Below are positions 1 through 7,634 of a stretch of DNA of 64,000 nt, piece after piece (the stretch's first letter is position 1; each line of letters opens with the position of its first letter). The position numbers and the translations under genes were made by a program. The stretch spans positions 310,001-374,000 of the forward strand of contig NZ_JASVDS010000001.1 in NCBI RefSeq assembly GCF_030285365.1, in the 5' to 3' direction. This DNA is from Roseateles subflavus. Lineage in GTDB: Bacteria; Pseudomonadota; Gammaproteobacteria; Burkholderiales; Burkholderiaceae_C. The notes under the pieces are model-generated. The model was not told the origin of the DNA and searched no databases. It saw only the letters and a program-made list of their open reading frames with translations.

Positions 1-1
1 G

Positions 2-481
2 CTCACCCTCCGCCCCGTGCTGCAGGCCTGCACACCCGGGCAGACGCCCGCGGCGCCCGCCGGTGCCTGCGCGCACATCGCCGGGCTGCTGTGGGACATG
101 CCACACCTGATGCACCGCGCCCTGGCGCTGGCCTTCGCCCGCCGGTCCGTGCCGGCTGACGATCCCCAGCGGGCGGAGTGGGCACGGCGCGGCGAGCGCT
201 ACGAGCTGCTCTCCGAGGCCCTGATGGACGCCAATGCCACCGCGTTCGAGCACATGCTGGACCAGAGCAGGCCGGACCTTTGCGGCGGCGCGGGCCGGCT
301 GCACGAGTTGCTTCGCCAGGTGATGGGCACCGGCGAATGGGAGCGGGCCGCGCAGGCCTGGGCCGCGGCCAGCCAGCCCCAGGAGGCCCTGATCCAGCGG
401 GCCCGCGAGAAGCGGGGCGGCAGCTCCATGATGGAGGAGCTGCCCTCGGTGGACCGGGCGGCCTCCGGGCCGAGGCGCTGA
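2..481 (+). CDS. Hypothetical protein, 5' end outside window
   Basis: The frame is open from the left edge of the window, so the true start is probably upstream; a GTG at position 17 is only an internal candidate. The visible 159 residues are rich in Ala, Arg and Glu and look helical and soluble, without a signal peptide or membrane segment. I recognise no family. It converges on the Crp-like gene with only 2 bases between the two stop codons. The call rests on the frame staying open to a stop that abuts the next gene. Confidence 0.45.
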   Translation, partial: LTLRPVLQACTPGQTPAAPAGACAHIAGLLWDMPHLMHRALALAFARRSVPADDPQRAEWARRGERYELLSEALMDANATAFEHMLDQSRPDLCGGAGRLHELLRQVMGTGEWERAAQAWAAASQPQEALIQRAREKRGGSSMMEELPSVDRAASGPRR

Positions 482-483
482 GC

Positions 484-1104
484 TCAGGCGTCGCGCCGGA
501 GCTGCCCGCGCAGCCGGCTCAGGCTCACGGGCGTGATGCCCAGGTAGCTGGCGATGTGGTGGTGGGCCACCTGCGCCTCCAGCGTCGGCCAGCGACGGCG
601 CAGCTGCTGCAGGCGCTCACGGGCGGACAGCGCGGCAAGGGCCCACTCGCGATCCGCCCGGCGCGTCAGCTCCTGGCGCAGGATGCGGTCGCCCCAGCGC
701 TGCACGGCCGGGCTGGCCAGCATGCAACGCTCCAGCAGCGCCGCGTCGAAGACCAGCACGCGCGTGGACAGCAGCGCCTCGCAGTGGATGCGTGCGCCGC
801 CGGCATCGGTGCGGGCGATGGCGGGTGTCAGGGCGGAGGGTCCGGGATGGAAGTCCAGCGTCACCGCGCGTCCCTCGCTGTCACCCACCCAGCTGCGAAG
901 CAGGCCCTCGAGCACCACGCATTCCAGCGCGGGCGCGTCCCCCGGCCGCAGCAGCGCCTCGCCCGGCGCCAGCAGCCCCGCACGCATACCGGCCAGCAGG
1001 GGATGGAAGGGCTCGGGCGAGAAAGGCTCGGCCGGGTCCTGCAGGAGGTGCAGCGCGGCGAGCGCGGCCGGGAACTCGTCGGGGGCAAGAGGGCGCAGCG
1101 GCAT
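484..1104 (-). CDS. Crp/Fnr-family transcriptional regulator
   Basis: About 206 residues: an N-terminal cyclic-nucleotide-binding-like beta domain followed by a short C-terminal helix-turn-helix. The C-terminal segment IASYLGITPVSLSRLRGQL is the typical recognition region of Crp/Fnr regulators that lack a full winged helix. No Fnr-type cysteine cluster is visible, so iron-sulfur oxygen sensing is unlikely. I chose the internal Met at 1104 because the frame upstream of it reads as non-coding and this start leaves a 110-base divergent promoter region shared with the hydrolase at 1215. Regulation of that neighbour is plausible but inferred. Confidence 0.85.
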   Translation of the reverse strand: MPLRPLAPDEFPAALAALHLLQDPAEPFSPEPFHPLLAGMRAGLLAPGEALLRPGDAPALECVVLEGLLRSWVGDSEGRAVTLDFHPGPSALTPAIARTDAGGARIHCEALLSTRVLVFDAALLERCMLASPAVQRWGDRILRQELTRRADREWALAALSARERLQQLRRRWPTLEAQVAHHHIASYLGITPVSLSRLRGQLRRDA

Positions 1105-1214
1105 GGTCGCGCAGTGTGCCTCAGGTGGCCGGCGGGCGGTCTTATCCGATGTTATTGAGGCCCCGGGGCACCCGCGCCAGCATGCGGCCCATCCCTTCAC
1201 ACTGGATCACCGCC

Positions 1215-2318
1215 ATGCTCCCACCGACACCTGACGCCACGGCCGCGCCCCGACCCGCCCCCACCACGCCGCCGGTCGATCGCGGCGCGCTGGCCCGCCT
1301 GCTGCTGCCGCTGGCGGCGGCGCTGATGGGCGGCCTCGGCCTGCTCGCCGGCTGCACCGGCGTGCCGCCGACCGTCGCCGAGCGCGAGGACCTGCCCCGC
1401 GCCCACCTGGACGGGCACTGGGTGCATACCGAGGCCTTCGGTGCAGAGGACCGGCCGGTCGTGCTGGTGCTGCACGGCGGCTCGGGCGCCGACTACCGCT
1501 ACCTGCTCGGCCTGCAGGCGCTGTCCGACGACTACCGGGTCGTGTTCTACGACCAGCTGGGCAGCGGGCTGACCGAGCGCGTGCCGGCCGCGGACATCAC
1601 CGTGGCGCGCTTCCTGGCCGAGCTGCACGCCGTGGTCGAGCACCATGCGCCCGGCCGTCCCGTGCATCTGCTGGGCCATTCCTGGGGCGCGATGCTGGCC
1701 ACGGCCTATGCGGGCGCGCATCCCGAGCGCGTGCGCAGCCTCGTGCTGGCCGAGCCCGGCTTTCTCGAGCAGGACAGCCTGCGGGAGCTCGACGCGCTCG
1801 GCGGCGGCTGGCCCGGCTGGCGGGGGGTGCTGGGGGTGAGCCAGGCCTGGCTGGGCCAGTGGTTCGTCCGCACCGACGGCGATGCGCACGCCCGCCAGGA
1901 CTGGATGGCCCAGCGCCTGCTGCCGCTCTTCCAGGCGCCGGCCTCCCTGTGCCACGGGCAGCTGCCGGCGCTGCAGGGCTGGCGAGGCGGCCATGCCGTG
2001 TTCCGGGCCACCGTCGCCCGCATGGGCGAGGACCCGGCCTTCGCCGCCAGCCTGGACTTCACGCAGGGGCTCGCCGCCTACACCGGCCCGGTGCTGTTCG
2101 TCCGCGGCGCCTGCAACCAGGCCCAGGGCGAGGCGCACCAGCGGCGCATGATGGCGCGCTTTGCGCCCGCGTCACGGGCAGGGCTGGCCACCCTCGAGGG
2201 CGCCGGCCACTTCATGTTCAACGACCAGCCGGCGGCCAGCCTGGCCGTCGTGCGACGCTTCCTCGGCAGCCCCTGCCGGGCGGGCAGCGGAGCAGATTTG
2301 GTAACGTGCGCCCCATGA
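1215..2318 (+). CDS. Alpha/beta hydrolase lipoprotein, proline-iminopeptidase-like
   Basis: 367 residues. An N-terminal hydrophobic stretch ends in the lipobox LLAGC (Cys about 47), so the mature enzyme is probably a lipoprotein facing the periplasm. The hydrolase core has the oxyanion motif LHGGSG (about 87-91), the YDQLGSG strand typical of S33 proline iminopeptidases, the nucleophile elbow GHSWG (Ser about 156) and a late GAGHF supplying the histidine. Substrate is unknown; the family cleaves N-terminal proline or hydrolyses esters and amides. The stop overlaps the ATG of the next small gene (ATGA), suggesting coupled translation. It is divergent from a Crp-type regulator. Confidence 0.85.
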   Translation: MLPPTPDATAAPRPAPTTPPVDRGALARLLLPLAAALMGGLGLLAGCTGVPPTVAEREDLPRAHLDGHWVHTEAFGAEDRPVVLVLHGGSGADYRYLLGLQALSDDYRVVFYDQLGSGLTERVPAADITVARFLAELHAVVEHHAPGRPVHLLGHSWGAMLATAYAGAHPERVRSLVLAEPGFLEQDSLRELDALGGGWPGWRGVLGVSQAWLGQWFVRTDGDAHARQDWMAQRLLPLFQAPASLCHGQLPALQGWRGGHAVFRATVARMGEDPAFAASLDFTQGLAAYTGPVLFVRGACNQAQGEAHQRRMMARFAPASRAGLATLEGAGHFMFNDQPAASLAVVRRFLGSPCRAGSGADLVTCAP

Positions 2319-2518
2319 GCCAAGAAATTCCCACCGTCCAGCTGACCGCCGAAGAACGCGACCACCTCTGGTACATGCCGCAGCAGCCCGGCGGCCGCAT
2401 CGTGCCCGAGCCCATCCAGCAGCGCCTGCAGGACCTCGGCCTCGTGACGGCGCCCCTGGCCAACGGGCAGCGCGGCATCACCGTCCTGGGTGACAAGGTC
2501 CGCCGCGGGGTGATCTGA
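2315..2518 (+). CDS. Small hypothetical protein, 67 aa
   Basis: A 67-residue acidic-to-neutral protein starting inside the stop codon of the preceding hydrolase gene (ATGA overlap), which argues for real, coupled translation. It has no signal peptide or membrane segment. The sequence (EERDHLWYMPQQPGG near the middle, then LGLVTAPLANGQRGITVLG) reads like a compact folded domain, possibly a degenerate winged helix, but I do not recognise the family. It is followed after 9 bases by the end of the convergent livM gene. Confidence 0.65.
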   Translation: MSQEIPTVQLTAEERDHLWYMPQQPGGRIVPEPIQQRLQDLGLVTAPLANGQRGITVLGDKVRRGVI

Positions 2519-2527
2519 GGCCGTCCC

Positions 2528-3607
2528 TCAGCGGTCCGACACCCACAGCCCCCGGGGCCGCCACCACATGACGCCGGTCATCGCCAGCGCGATCAGCAGC
2601 TGGCGCAGGATGGGGGCGTCCAGGTGGCCGTCGGTGAGCTGCTGCAGCGGCCCTGCGGCATGCCGGAGCACCTCGGGCAGGGCCGAGAGCAGCACTGCGC
2701 CCAGGATCACGCCCGGCACATGCCCGCTGCCACCGAGCACGACCATGCCCACGATCAGCACGGACTCCTGCAGGCTGAACGATTCCGGCGAGATGAATCC
2801 CTGAAGCGCGGCGAACATCACGCCCGCCACCCCGCCGAAGCTGGCCCCGACGGCGAAGGCGCAGAGCTTCAGCCACCGCGTGTCCAGGCCCATGGCCCGC
2901 GCCGCCGTCTCATCCTCGCGCAGCGCCATCCAGGCCCGGCCCAGACGCGACTGCCCGAGGCGGCTGCTCACCACCACGCCCGTCGCCACCAGGGCCAGCA
3001 GCACGTAGGCGTAGAGCGTGACCGGCGCCAGCGTCAGGGGGCCGACCGTCAGCGCCTGCCCCAGCCCGTGGCCCAGGAGCTGCAGATCGTCGATGGGGCT
3101 GATGCCGCGCGCGCCATTGGTCAGGTTGACCGGGTGACCGAGGTTGTTGATGAACAGGCGGACGATCTCGCCGAACGCCAGCGTCACCACCGCCAGGTAG
3201 TCGCCCCGCAGGCGCAGCGTGGGGGCGCCCAGCAGCATTCCGGCGCCGGCGGCCAAGAGCGCGGCCAGCGGCAGCACCAGCCACCAGGGGGCGTGCAGCC
3301 CGCCGGGAAAGGCCGCCCGCAGGCTGGTGAACTGCTCCGTCAGGTGCGGCGAGGCCAGCAGCGCGAAGCCGTAGGCCCCGATGGCATAGAAGGCGACGTA
3401 ACCCAGGTCCAGCAGGCCCGCATAGCCGACGACGATGTTCAGCCCGAGCGCCAGGAGGACGTACAGCAGCGCCTGGTCCAGCGCACGGACGGGTGCCTGG
3501 CCCAGCTGCTGCGCCAGCAGTGGCAGCGCCAGCAGCGCGATCGCCAGGCCGGCGCGGCGCAGGCGCTGCCGGCCGGCGCCTGATTCGATCGGGTCGCCTC
3601 GATTCAT
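2528..3607 (-). CDS. livM: Branched-chain amino acid ABC transporter permease LivM
   Basis: 359 residues with about nine hydrophobic segments. It carries LivM hallmarks: LNIVVGYAGLLDLGYVAFYAIGAY near residues 50-75, LRLRGDYLAVVTLAFGEI in the middle, and the EAA-like loop REDETAARAMGLDTRWLKL that contacts the ATPases. LivM pairs with LivH to form the inner-membrane channel of HAAT importers. Oddly, no livH, livG, livF or binding protein flanks it; the neighbours are a small hypothetical and a GNAT gene. It may be supplied with partners from elsewhere or be a relic that is still intact. The start at 3607 gives the usual N-terminus and leaves 359 bases to the upstream gene. Confidence 0.93.
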   Translation of the reverse strand: MNRGDPIESGAGRQRLRRAGLAIALLALPLLAQQLGQAPVRALDQALLYVLLALGLNIVVGYAGLLDLGYVAFYAIGAYGFALLASPHLTEQFTSLRAAFPGGLHAPWWLVLPLAALLAAGAGMLLGAPTLRLRGDYLAVVTLAFGEIVRLFINNLGHPVNLTNGARGISPIDDLQLLGHGLGQALTVGPLTLAPVTLYAYVLLALVATGVVVSSRLGQSRLGRAWMALREDETAARAMGLDTRWLKLCAFAVGASFGGVAGVMFAALQGFISPESFSLQESVLIVGMVVLGGSGHVPGVILGAVLLSALPEVLRHAAGPLQQLTDGHLDAPILRQLLIALAMTGVMWWRPRGLWVSDR

Positions 3608-3966
3608 GGTGTGTTCCCGCCCCGGTGGACGCACCCGCCCGGGGTGCTGACGCCGCAGCGTAGCAGGCCCGCCCGGGCGATGCGCGGCCGGGGCCCCCGC
3701 CGCGGGCGATCGCCGCATCACCGCACCAGTCCCGGCGCCGGCAGGACGCCTGCCCGGGAGGCGCGGATGGCCACGCTCTTGTGCTGTCGGGCGTTCGACG
3801 ACCGGCCCTTGCCGGGGATGCGCCATGCCAGGAGATCCACAGCCGCCATGCCGCGGGGCGCCAGCGCGCGCCGCGGACGAGACGGCCTTTCCCGTCGCGC
3901 GGCCCGACGCTCAGCGCCGGGCCCGGCGGGCGCTGAGGAAGCCCTCGCCGGTGACGTGACGCCGCC
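3608..3966. other. Intergenic stretch with no supported gene
   Basis: About 360 GC-rich bases between livM and the GNAT gene, both on the minus strand. Open frames crossing it are Arg/Pro/Ala-rich shadow translations without domain features. No livH remnant, terminator with a T run or clear promoter could be made out. Confidence 0.5.
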
Positions 3967-4440
3967 TCAGGCCGGCGGGTCGTCCGGCAGCAGCTCCAGC
4001 TCCTCATCACCGAGACGGTCCCGGCGACCGGTCGGTCGCCAGCCCAGGTGCCGGTAGAAGCCATGGGAGCGCACGGCCGGGTCGCTGGCGCAGCCGAGGA
4101 ACAGCCGCGCGTGCCCGCGTGCCCGCAGGTCGGCCACCAGCCGGCTCAGCAGCGTGGCGCCCACGCCCCGGCCCTCGAAGTCCGGCAGCAGCGCCAGCAC
4201 GACGACCTCGCCGGTGCGGACATCGCCGAAGGCATACCCCGCCATCTGCGCGCCGTGCCAGGCCACATGCCCCACGAGTTCGCCCTCGCGCACCTGCGCC
4301 GACCACGACGCCACCGTGATGCCCAGCGCGGCCAGCCGCTGCGGCGAGACGGCGTTCTCGCGCGTCCGGCCGCGCAGGTCCACGCAGGCAGCAATGTCGT
4401 CAGGCAGCGCAAGTCGGTAGTCGATGTCCATGGCCGGCAT
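3967..4440 (-). CDS. GNAT-family N-acetyltransferase, possible graspetide tailoring enzyme
   Basis: 157 residues with a single GNAT fold. The acetyl-CoA-binding pyrophosphate loop is FEGRGVGATLLSRL, preceded by the strand VVVLALLPD, and the C-terminal segment SHGFYRHLGWRPTGRRD is the usual GNAT beta6-beta7 region. A second Met nine bases downstream (4431) is an equally good start. It is the last gene of a minus-strand run that begins with a RiPP precursor and an ATP-grasp ligase; only 44 bases separate it from the DUF6624 gene. In microviridin clusters a GNAT enzyme (MdnD) acetylates the peptide N-terminus, so the same job is plausible here but inferred from position only. Confidence 0.85.
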   Translation of the reverse strand: MPAMDIDYRLALPDDIAACVDLRGRTRENAVSPQRLAALGITVASWSAQVREGELVGHVAWHGAQMAGYAFGDVRTGEVVVLALLPDFEGRGVGATLLSRLVADLRARGHARLFLGCASDPAVRSHGFYRHLGWRPTGRRDRLGDEELELLPDDPPA

Positions 4441-4484
4441 TGTGCAGGGGACCCGGCCTGCCGGCGCGGTTCCCCGCCTGGCCG

Positions 4485-5114
4485 CTAGCGGGCGGCCGAT
4501 CCCGCCGGTGCGGGCGCAGCCGCCTTGGCCGCCAGGCGCTCGGCGCTGCACAGCACCCGCGAGGCCTGGGCCCGGTAGCGGCTCATGCTTTGCAGCTCCA
4601 TCGCCTCGCGCCGGCGGTCCAGGGACTCCGGCTCGTCGATGGCGAAGGGCTCCCACTGCCCCGGCCCCTGGCAGCCGCCCTGCGTGCCGTAGGACTGGCG
4701 CCCCTTCGTGGCCATGGCCACGCGGTCACGCAGATAGGCCAGATCGCTGAGGTTGACCTCGCCGCGCGGCAGCAGCGCCTCCATCAGCGCCAGCGCCTCT
4801 TGCTGCCAGGCCGGGTCGTGGTCGGCATGCTGCACCAGCAGCCAGGCGGACTGCGCCCCCGCTGCGCCGACCTCGGAGCGCAAGGGCCAGCCATGGGCCT
4901 TCACCCACTGGCGGAAGACATCGGTCAGCTGCCGGCGTTCAGCCTGCGTGGCCGGCCCCTCGGGCTGGCCCATCATGGCCTGGTCCTGGTCGCGCCAGGC
5001 CTGCAGCTGGGCCTGGGCGTTCGCCGGCGCCGCCTGCGCCGCCCCGAGCCCGGTGCCCAGTGCAAGCGCCAGCGCCGCCAGCGCCCGCAGCCGGAACCGG
5101 CTCGCCGGCCTCAT
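4485..5114 (-). CDS. Secreted DUF6624-type protein in graspetide operon
   Basis: 209 residues with a clear Sec signal peptide (basic start, Leu/Ala core, cleavage near AQA-AP at about 28). The mature part has the pattern WLLVQHADHDPAWQQEAL, then YLRDRVAMATKGRQSYGTQ, which I associate with DUF6624 proteins; their biochemical role is unknown. The ATG overlaps the stop of the ATP-grasp gene by 4 bases (ATGA), so the two are almost certainly translated together. Its presence in the operon suggests a periplasmic partner, such as a protease, immunity or binding protein for the modified peptide, but nothing in the sequence decides between these. Confidence 0.8.
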   Translation of the reverse strand: MRPASRFRLRALAALALALGTGLGAAQAAPANAQAQLQAWRDQDQAMMGQPEGPATQAERRQLTDVFRQWVKAHGWPLRSEVGAAGAQSAWLLVQHADHDPAWQQEALALMEALLPRGEVNLSDLAYLRDRVAMATKGRQSYGTQGGCQGPGQWEPFAIDEPESLDRRREAMELQSMSRYRAQASRVLCSAERLAAKAAAPAPAGSAAR

Positions 5115-6262
5115 GCCTGGGCCCCGAACTCGGAGGCTGGCTCGGCCACGGTGACGTCATTGCGGACCAGCTCGAAGCCGTAGGCCTTCACGTCCTGCTG
5201 GACGAGATCCCAGGCCGCGTCGCGGGCGGCATTGAACGACAGGCGCGGCGAGCGCTGCGGGCCGGCGAAGCGCGGGTCGCCCGAGAGCAGGAACTGCGCC
5301 ATGGTGTCGCTCAGCGGCACCTCCGGGCAATGCTCCTCCAGCCACAGGAACTGGCCCTGCTGGTTCACCTCGAGGAACACCGCCCGGCCGTCGACATCGA
5401 CGATGAGGTCGATGCTGCCGAAGCACAGCCCGAGGCCGTGGATCAGGTCGATGCACTGCTGGCGCAGCTTCGGCTCCAGCGTGACGGGGCGCATGGGCAC
5501 CTCGCCGCCGAGCACGCGCCAGTCCAGGCGCGAGCGGTCCGCGAACTGCGAATCCAGCTGCAGCGCCGTCACGTGCGTGCCCATGACCACGACGCGCAGT
5601 TCGTGGGACTTGTCGACGCGGCGCTGGAAGATGCCGGGGCAGGAACGCAGGATGGCGTCGCCGGGCAGATCGGCCTCGCCCACCGAAGCGGTGAAATTGG
5701 TGGCCTGGCCGGCGTCGCTGTCCCAGACCGAGAAGTAGAGGGACTTGAACACGACCTCGCCTTCGTGACGGCGAATGAAGGCACGGACCTCGTCCGGATC
5801 GTTGCTGATCAGCGTCGGCGGGCAGGCCAGCCCCAGGGCCAGCGCCTGGCGCAGCTGCAGCATCTTGGAGCGCTCGACCACGTCGGCCTGGTGGAACGGG
5901 TTCACGGGCAGGCCGGCGCGCTGAGACAGCCGGGCCATGGCGTCGTCCGTGATGCGCTGGGTGGACTTCAGCGCCATGCCGAGGTCGGCGGGATGCAGCG
6001 CCGGTGACAGCGTGGGCAGCCCCTGGCGGCGGTACCAGAAGGCCCCGATGCGGGACTCCTCGAAGGGCAGCGGCGCGCCATGCACGCTCAGGTGGCTCGC
6101 GGCGCGGCCCTGCGCGTCGATCTGGAAGGAGAGCGTGTCCCCCAGCGGGTAGGCCGAGGGATACCAGCGCTGGACGCGGGCGCCATGCTGCTCCAGTGCC
6201 AGGGATACCGTGCCCGCATGGATGTCATCGGGCACCGTGGAAATCAGGACGTCGAGATTCAT
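5111..6262 (-). CDS. ATP-grasp ribosomal peptide maturase, graspetide ligase
   Basis: 383 residues in the MvdC/MvdD-like group of ATP-grasp ligases that make side-chain ester or amide crosslinks in graspetides (omega-ester peptides). Visible features: an N-terminal domain beginning MNLDVLISTVPDDIHAG, an ATP-binding lysine in EVVFKSLYF (about 173), the IFQRRVDKSHELRVVVMG block (about 211-228), DLIVDVDG (about 285-292) and the diagnostic FLEVNQQGQFLWLE block (about 296-309) with metal ligands Glu298 and Asn300. The ORF extends 13 codons upstream (to 6301), but the Met at 6262 matches the family N-terminus. It lies 51 bases after the precursor gene and overlaps the DUF6624 gene by 4 bases. Confidence 0.92.
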   Translation of the reverse strand: MNLDVLISTVPDDIHAGTVSLALEQHGARVQRWYPSAYPLGDTLSFQIDAQGRAASHLSVHGAPLPFEESRIGAFWYRRQGLPTLSPALHPADLGMALKSTQRITDDAMARLSQRAGLPVNPFHQADVVERSKMLQLRQALALGLACPPTLISNDPDEVRAFIRRHEGEVVFKSLYFSVWDSDAGQATNFTASVGEADLPGDAILRSCPGIFQRRVDKSHELRVVVMGTHVTALQLDSQFADRSRLDWRVLGGEVPMRPVTLEPKLRQQCIDLIHGLGLCFGSIDLIVDVDGRAVFLEVNQQGQFLWLEEHCPEVPLSDTMAQFLLSGDPRFAGPQRSPRLSFNAARDAAWDLVQQDVKAYGFELVRNDVTVAEPASEFGAQA

Positions 6263-6313
6263 GATGTCAGGGGGCATGGCCGCGCGAAGACCGCGGGCCA
6301 TGCCCTTGAGGCT

Positions 6314-6484
6314 TTACTTGGCCACGTCGCAGTCGCTGCCGCTGCAGGTCTCGCCCTTCGGGGGAACGTGACCGCCAGCCACGTGCTGCAGCTCTTCGGT
6401 GCTCAGCTCGACAGCCAGCTTGCGGGCCAGAACGCGTTCGGCTTGCACGGCCACGGGGGCCGGGGTCTTGATTTCTTGAGTCAT
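6314..6484 (-). CDS. Graspetide-like RiPP precursor peptide, 56 aa
   Basis: A 56-residue peptide with a leader and core layout. The leader ends in LSTEELQHVAGG (27-38), the double-glycine pattern of exported bacteriocin-type leaders. The 18-residue core is HVPPKGETCSGSDCDVAK (39-56). It offers hydroxyl donors Thr46, Ser48 and Ser50, carboxylates Glu45, Asp51 and Asp53, amines Lys43 and Lys56, and two cysteines (47, 52). This suits omega-ester or omega-amide crosslinking by the ATP-grasp ligase encoded just downstream. The start is fixed by a GGAGAA ribosome-binding site (6489-6494) 4 bases upstream. No peptidase-containing exporter for a Gly-Gly leader lies in the window. Confidence 0.85.
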   Translation of the reverse strand: MTQEIKTPAPVAVQAERVLARKLAVELSTEELQHVAGGHVPPKGETCSGSDCDVAK

Positions 6485-6579
6485 GGGGTTCTCCAATGTT
6501 TGAAAAGCCCGGCTCCCTCGCCGGGCGGCGCGAGTCTTGCACAGGAGCTGACCCGTTATTGGATGCGCAAAGTCACCCC

Positions 6580-6593
6580 TGTAAGACCTTACA
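6580..6593. promoter_or_regulatory. Inverted repeat upstream of the graspetide precursor
   Basis: TGTAAG-AC-CTTACA is an inverted repeat with 6-base arms, about 95-110 bases upstream of the precursor start. It is nested with a second inverted pair, TTGGATG (6559-6565) and CATCCAA (6592-6598). The position between a convergently reading binding-protein gene end and the RiPP operon suits an operator, but a weak terminator of the upstream gene is also possible. No convincing -35/-10 pair could be fixed. Confidence 0.35.
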
Positions 6594-6649
6594 TCCAACG
6601 TCTTTGGGATGGACGGTCGGCACCCGCCGACGCCGCGAGGGCGGGGGCC

Positions 6650-7438
6650 TCAGACGCCGTACTGCCGGCGCAGCGCCTCCACCCGGCCCTGCCGACGGAG
6701 CTGCTCCAGCCCCTCCTGCAGCGCCTGGGCGAGCGGTTTCGCGCCGGGGACCACGCCGAACCAGTAGGCACCGTCGCCGTCGAGCTCCTGGACGGGCCGC
6801 AGCGCGTCGCTGGCCAGGCCCTGCTGGCGGGCGGCCCAGGCCGCAGCGAGTTCGTTCATGGCCATGAAGTCGGCCCGCCCCGCCACCAGCATGCGCACCG
6901 CAGTGGCGTAGTTGGCCGAGACCTGCAGCTGCGCGGCCGGCACCCGGAACTCCTCCAGCAGCTTGCGGTGCGTGGCGGTGCCCTTGTTCACCACGACCTG
7001 CGCGCCGCCGAGGCGCGACCAGCCCTTGAACTCGAGGTCCTGGCGCTGGGCGAGGCGGTAGAGCATCACGCGGCGGCGCAGGACCGGGCCGATCCACTGG
7101 TACATCTCCTCGCGCTCGGGCAGGCGCACCAGCGGGAAGGCGACGACGCTCGGGCCCAGCATGGCGGACTGCTGCAGGCGCAGGAAGGGCTGGATCTCGA
7201 CGACGGCCGGCAGGCCCAGCTGGGCGGCCATCTCGCGGAACAAGTCGACGAAGAGGCCCTGCACGCGCCCGCCCTCTTCATAGCTCAGCGGCGGCAAGGA
7301 GTGGGCATAGCCCAGGAGCGGGTCCAGGCCCGGCCCCGGGGATGCCCAGGCCGGCAGGTTCCCGGCGCCGGCGAGCAGCAGCGTCTGCAGGCAGGCGCGG
7401 CGGGTCGGAGGCCGTGTCGGCGGGCGGTGGACGCACAT
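6650..7438 (-). CDS. Periplasmic solute-binding protein, PBPb / family 3-like
   Basis: 262 residues. The N-terminus TRRACLQTLLLAGAG resembles a twin-arginine-like or Sec signal ending near AWA. The mature part follows the family-3 binding-protein fold: YAHSLPPLSYEEGGRVQGLFVDLFREMAAQLG, a lobe switch around NKGTATHRKLLEEF, and a C-terminal QALQEGLEQLRRQGRVEALRRQYG. No transport permease or ATPase is adjacent, so it may act as a sensor or orphan binding protein for an amino-acid-like ligand. It is upstream of, and co-oriented with, the graspetide operon, with a 165-base gap, so I treat it as a separate unit. Confidence 0.8.
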   Translation of the reverse strand: MCVHRPPTRPPTRRACLQTLLLAGAGNLPAWASPGPGLDPLLGYAHSLPPLSYEEGGRVQGLFVDLFREMAAQLGLPAVVEIQPFLRLQQSAMLGPSVVAFPLVRLPEREEMYQWIGPVLRRRVMLYRLAQRQDLEFKGWSRLGGAQVVVNKGTATHRKLLEEFRVPAAQLQVSANYATAVRMLVAGRADFMAMNELAAAWAARQQGLASDALRPVQELDGDGAYWFGVVPGAKPLAQALQEGLEQLRRQGRVEALRRQYGV

Positions 7439-7634
7439 GGCTCCATGATGGCGCCCGAGCCTGCCTGAAGCTGACGGCGGGGCCCGTCGAGGCGGATTTC
7501 CGTGACTTGTCACCGCTGCCGGCCGGCGGCCGGGCCCGCCGCCGCCCCTTGGCGCCGGGCGCTTCGCTTGACATGGCTCAAGCCGATTTCCCTTGCCGCG
7601 GCGCCGGCCTGCGCTGCGCGGCACAATGGCCGCC

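Noticed and set aside
792-1214. N-terminal extension of the hydrolase frame back to 792
   Set aside because: It overlaps the Crp-like gene on the opposite strand and adds an Arg/Pro-rich shadow; the lipobox protein starts at 1215.
7302-7500. A possible molybdenum-cofactor riboswitch before moaA
   Set aside because: The region is GC-rich coding or short leader, and I could not build the conserved Moco-motif helices.
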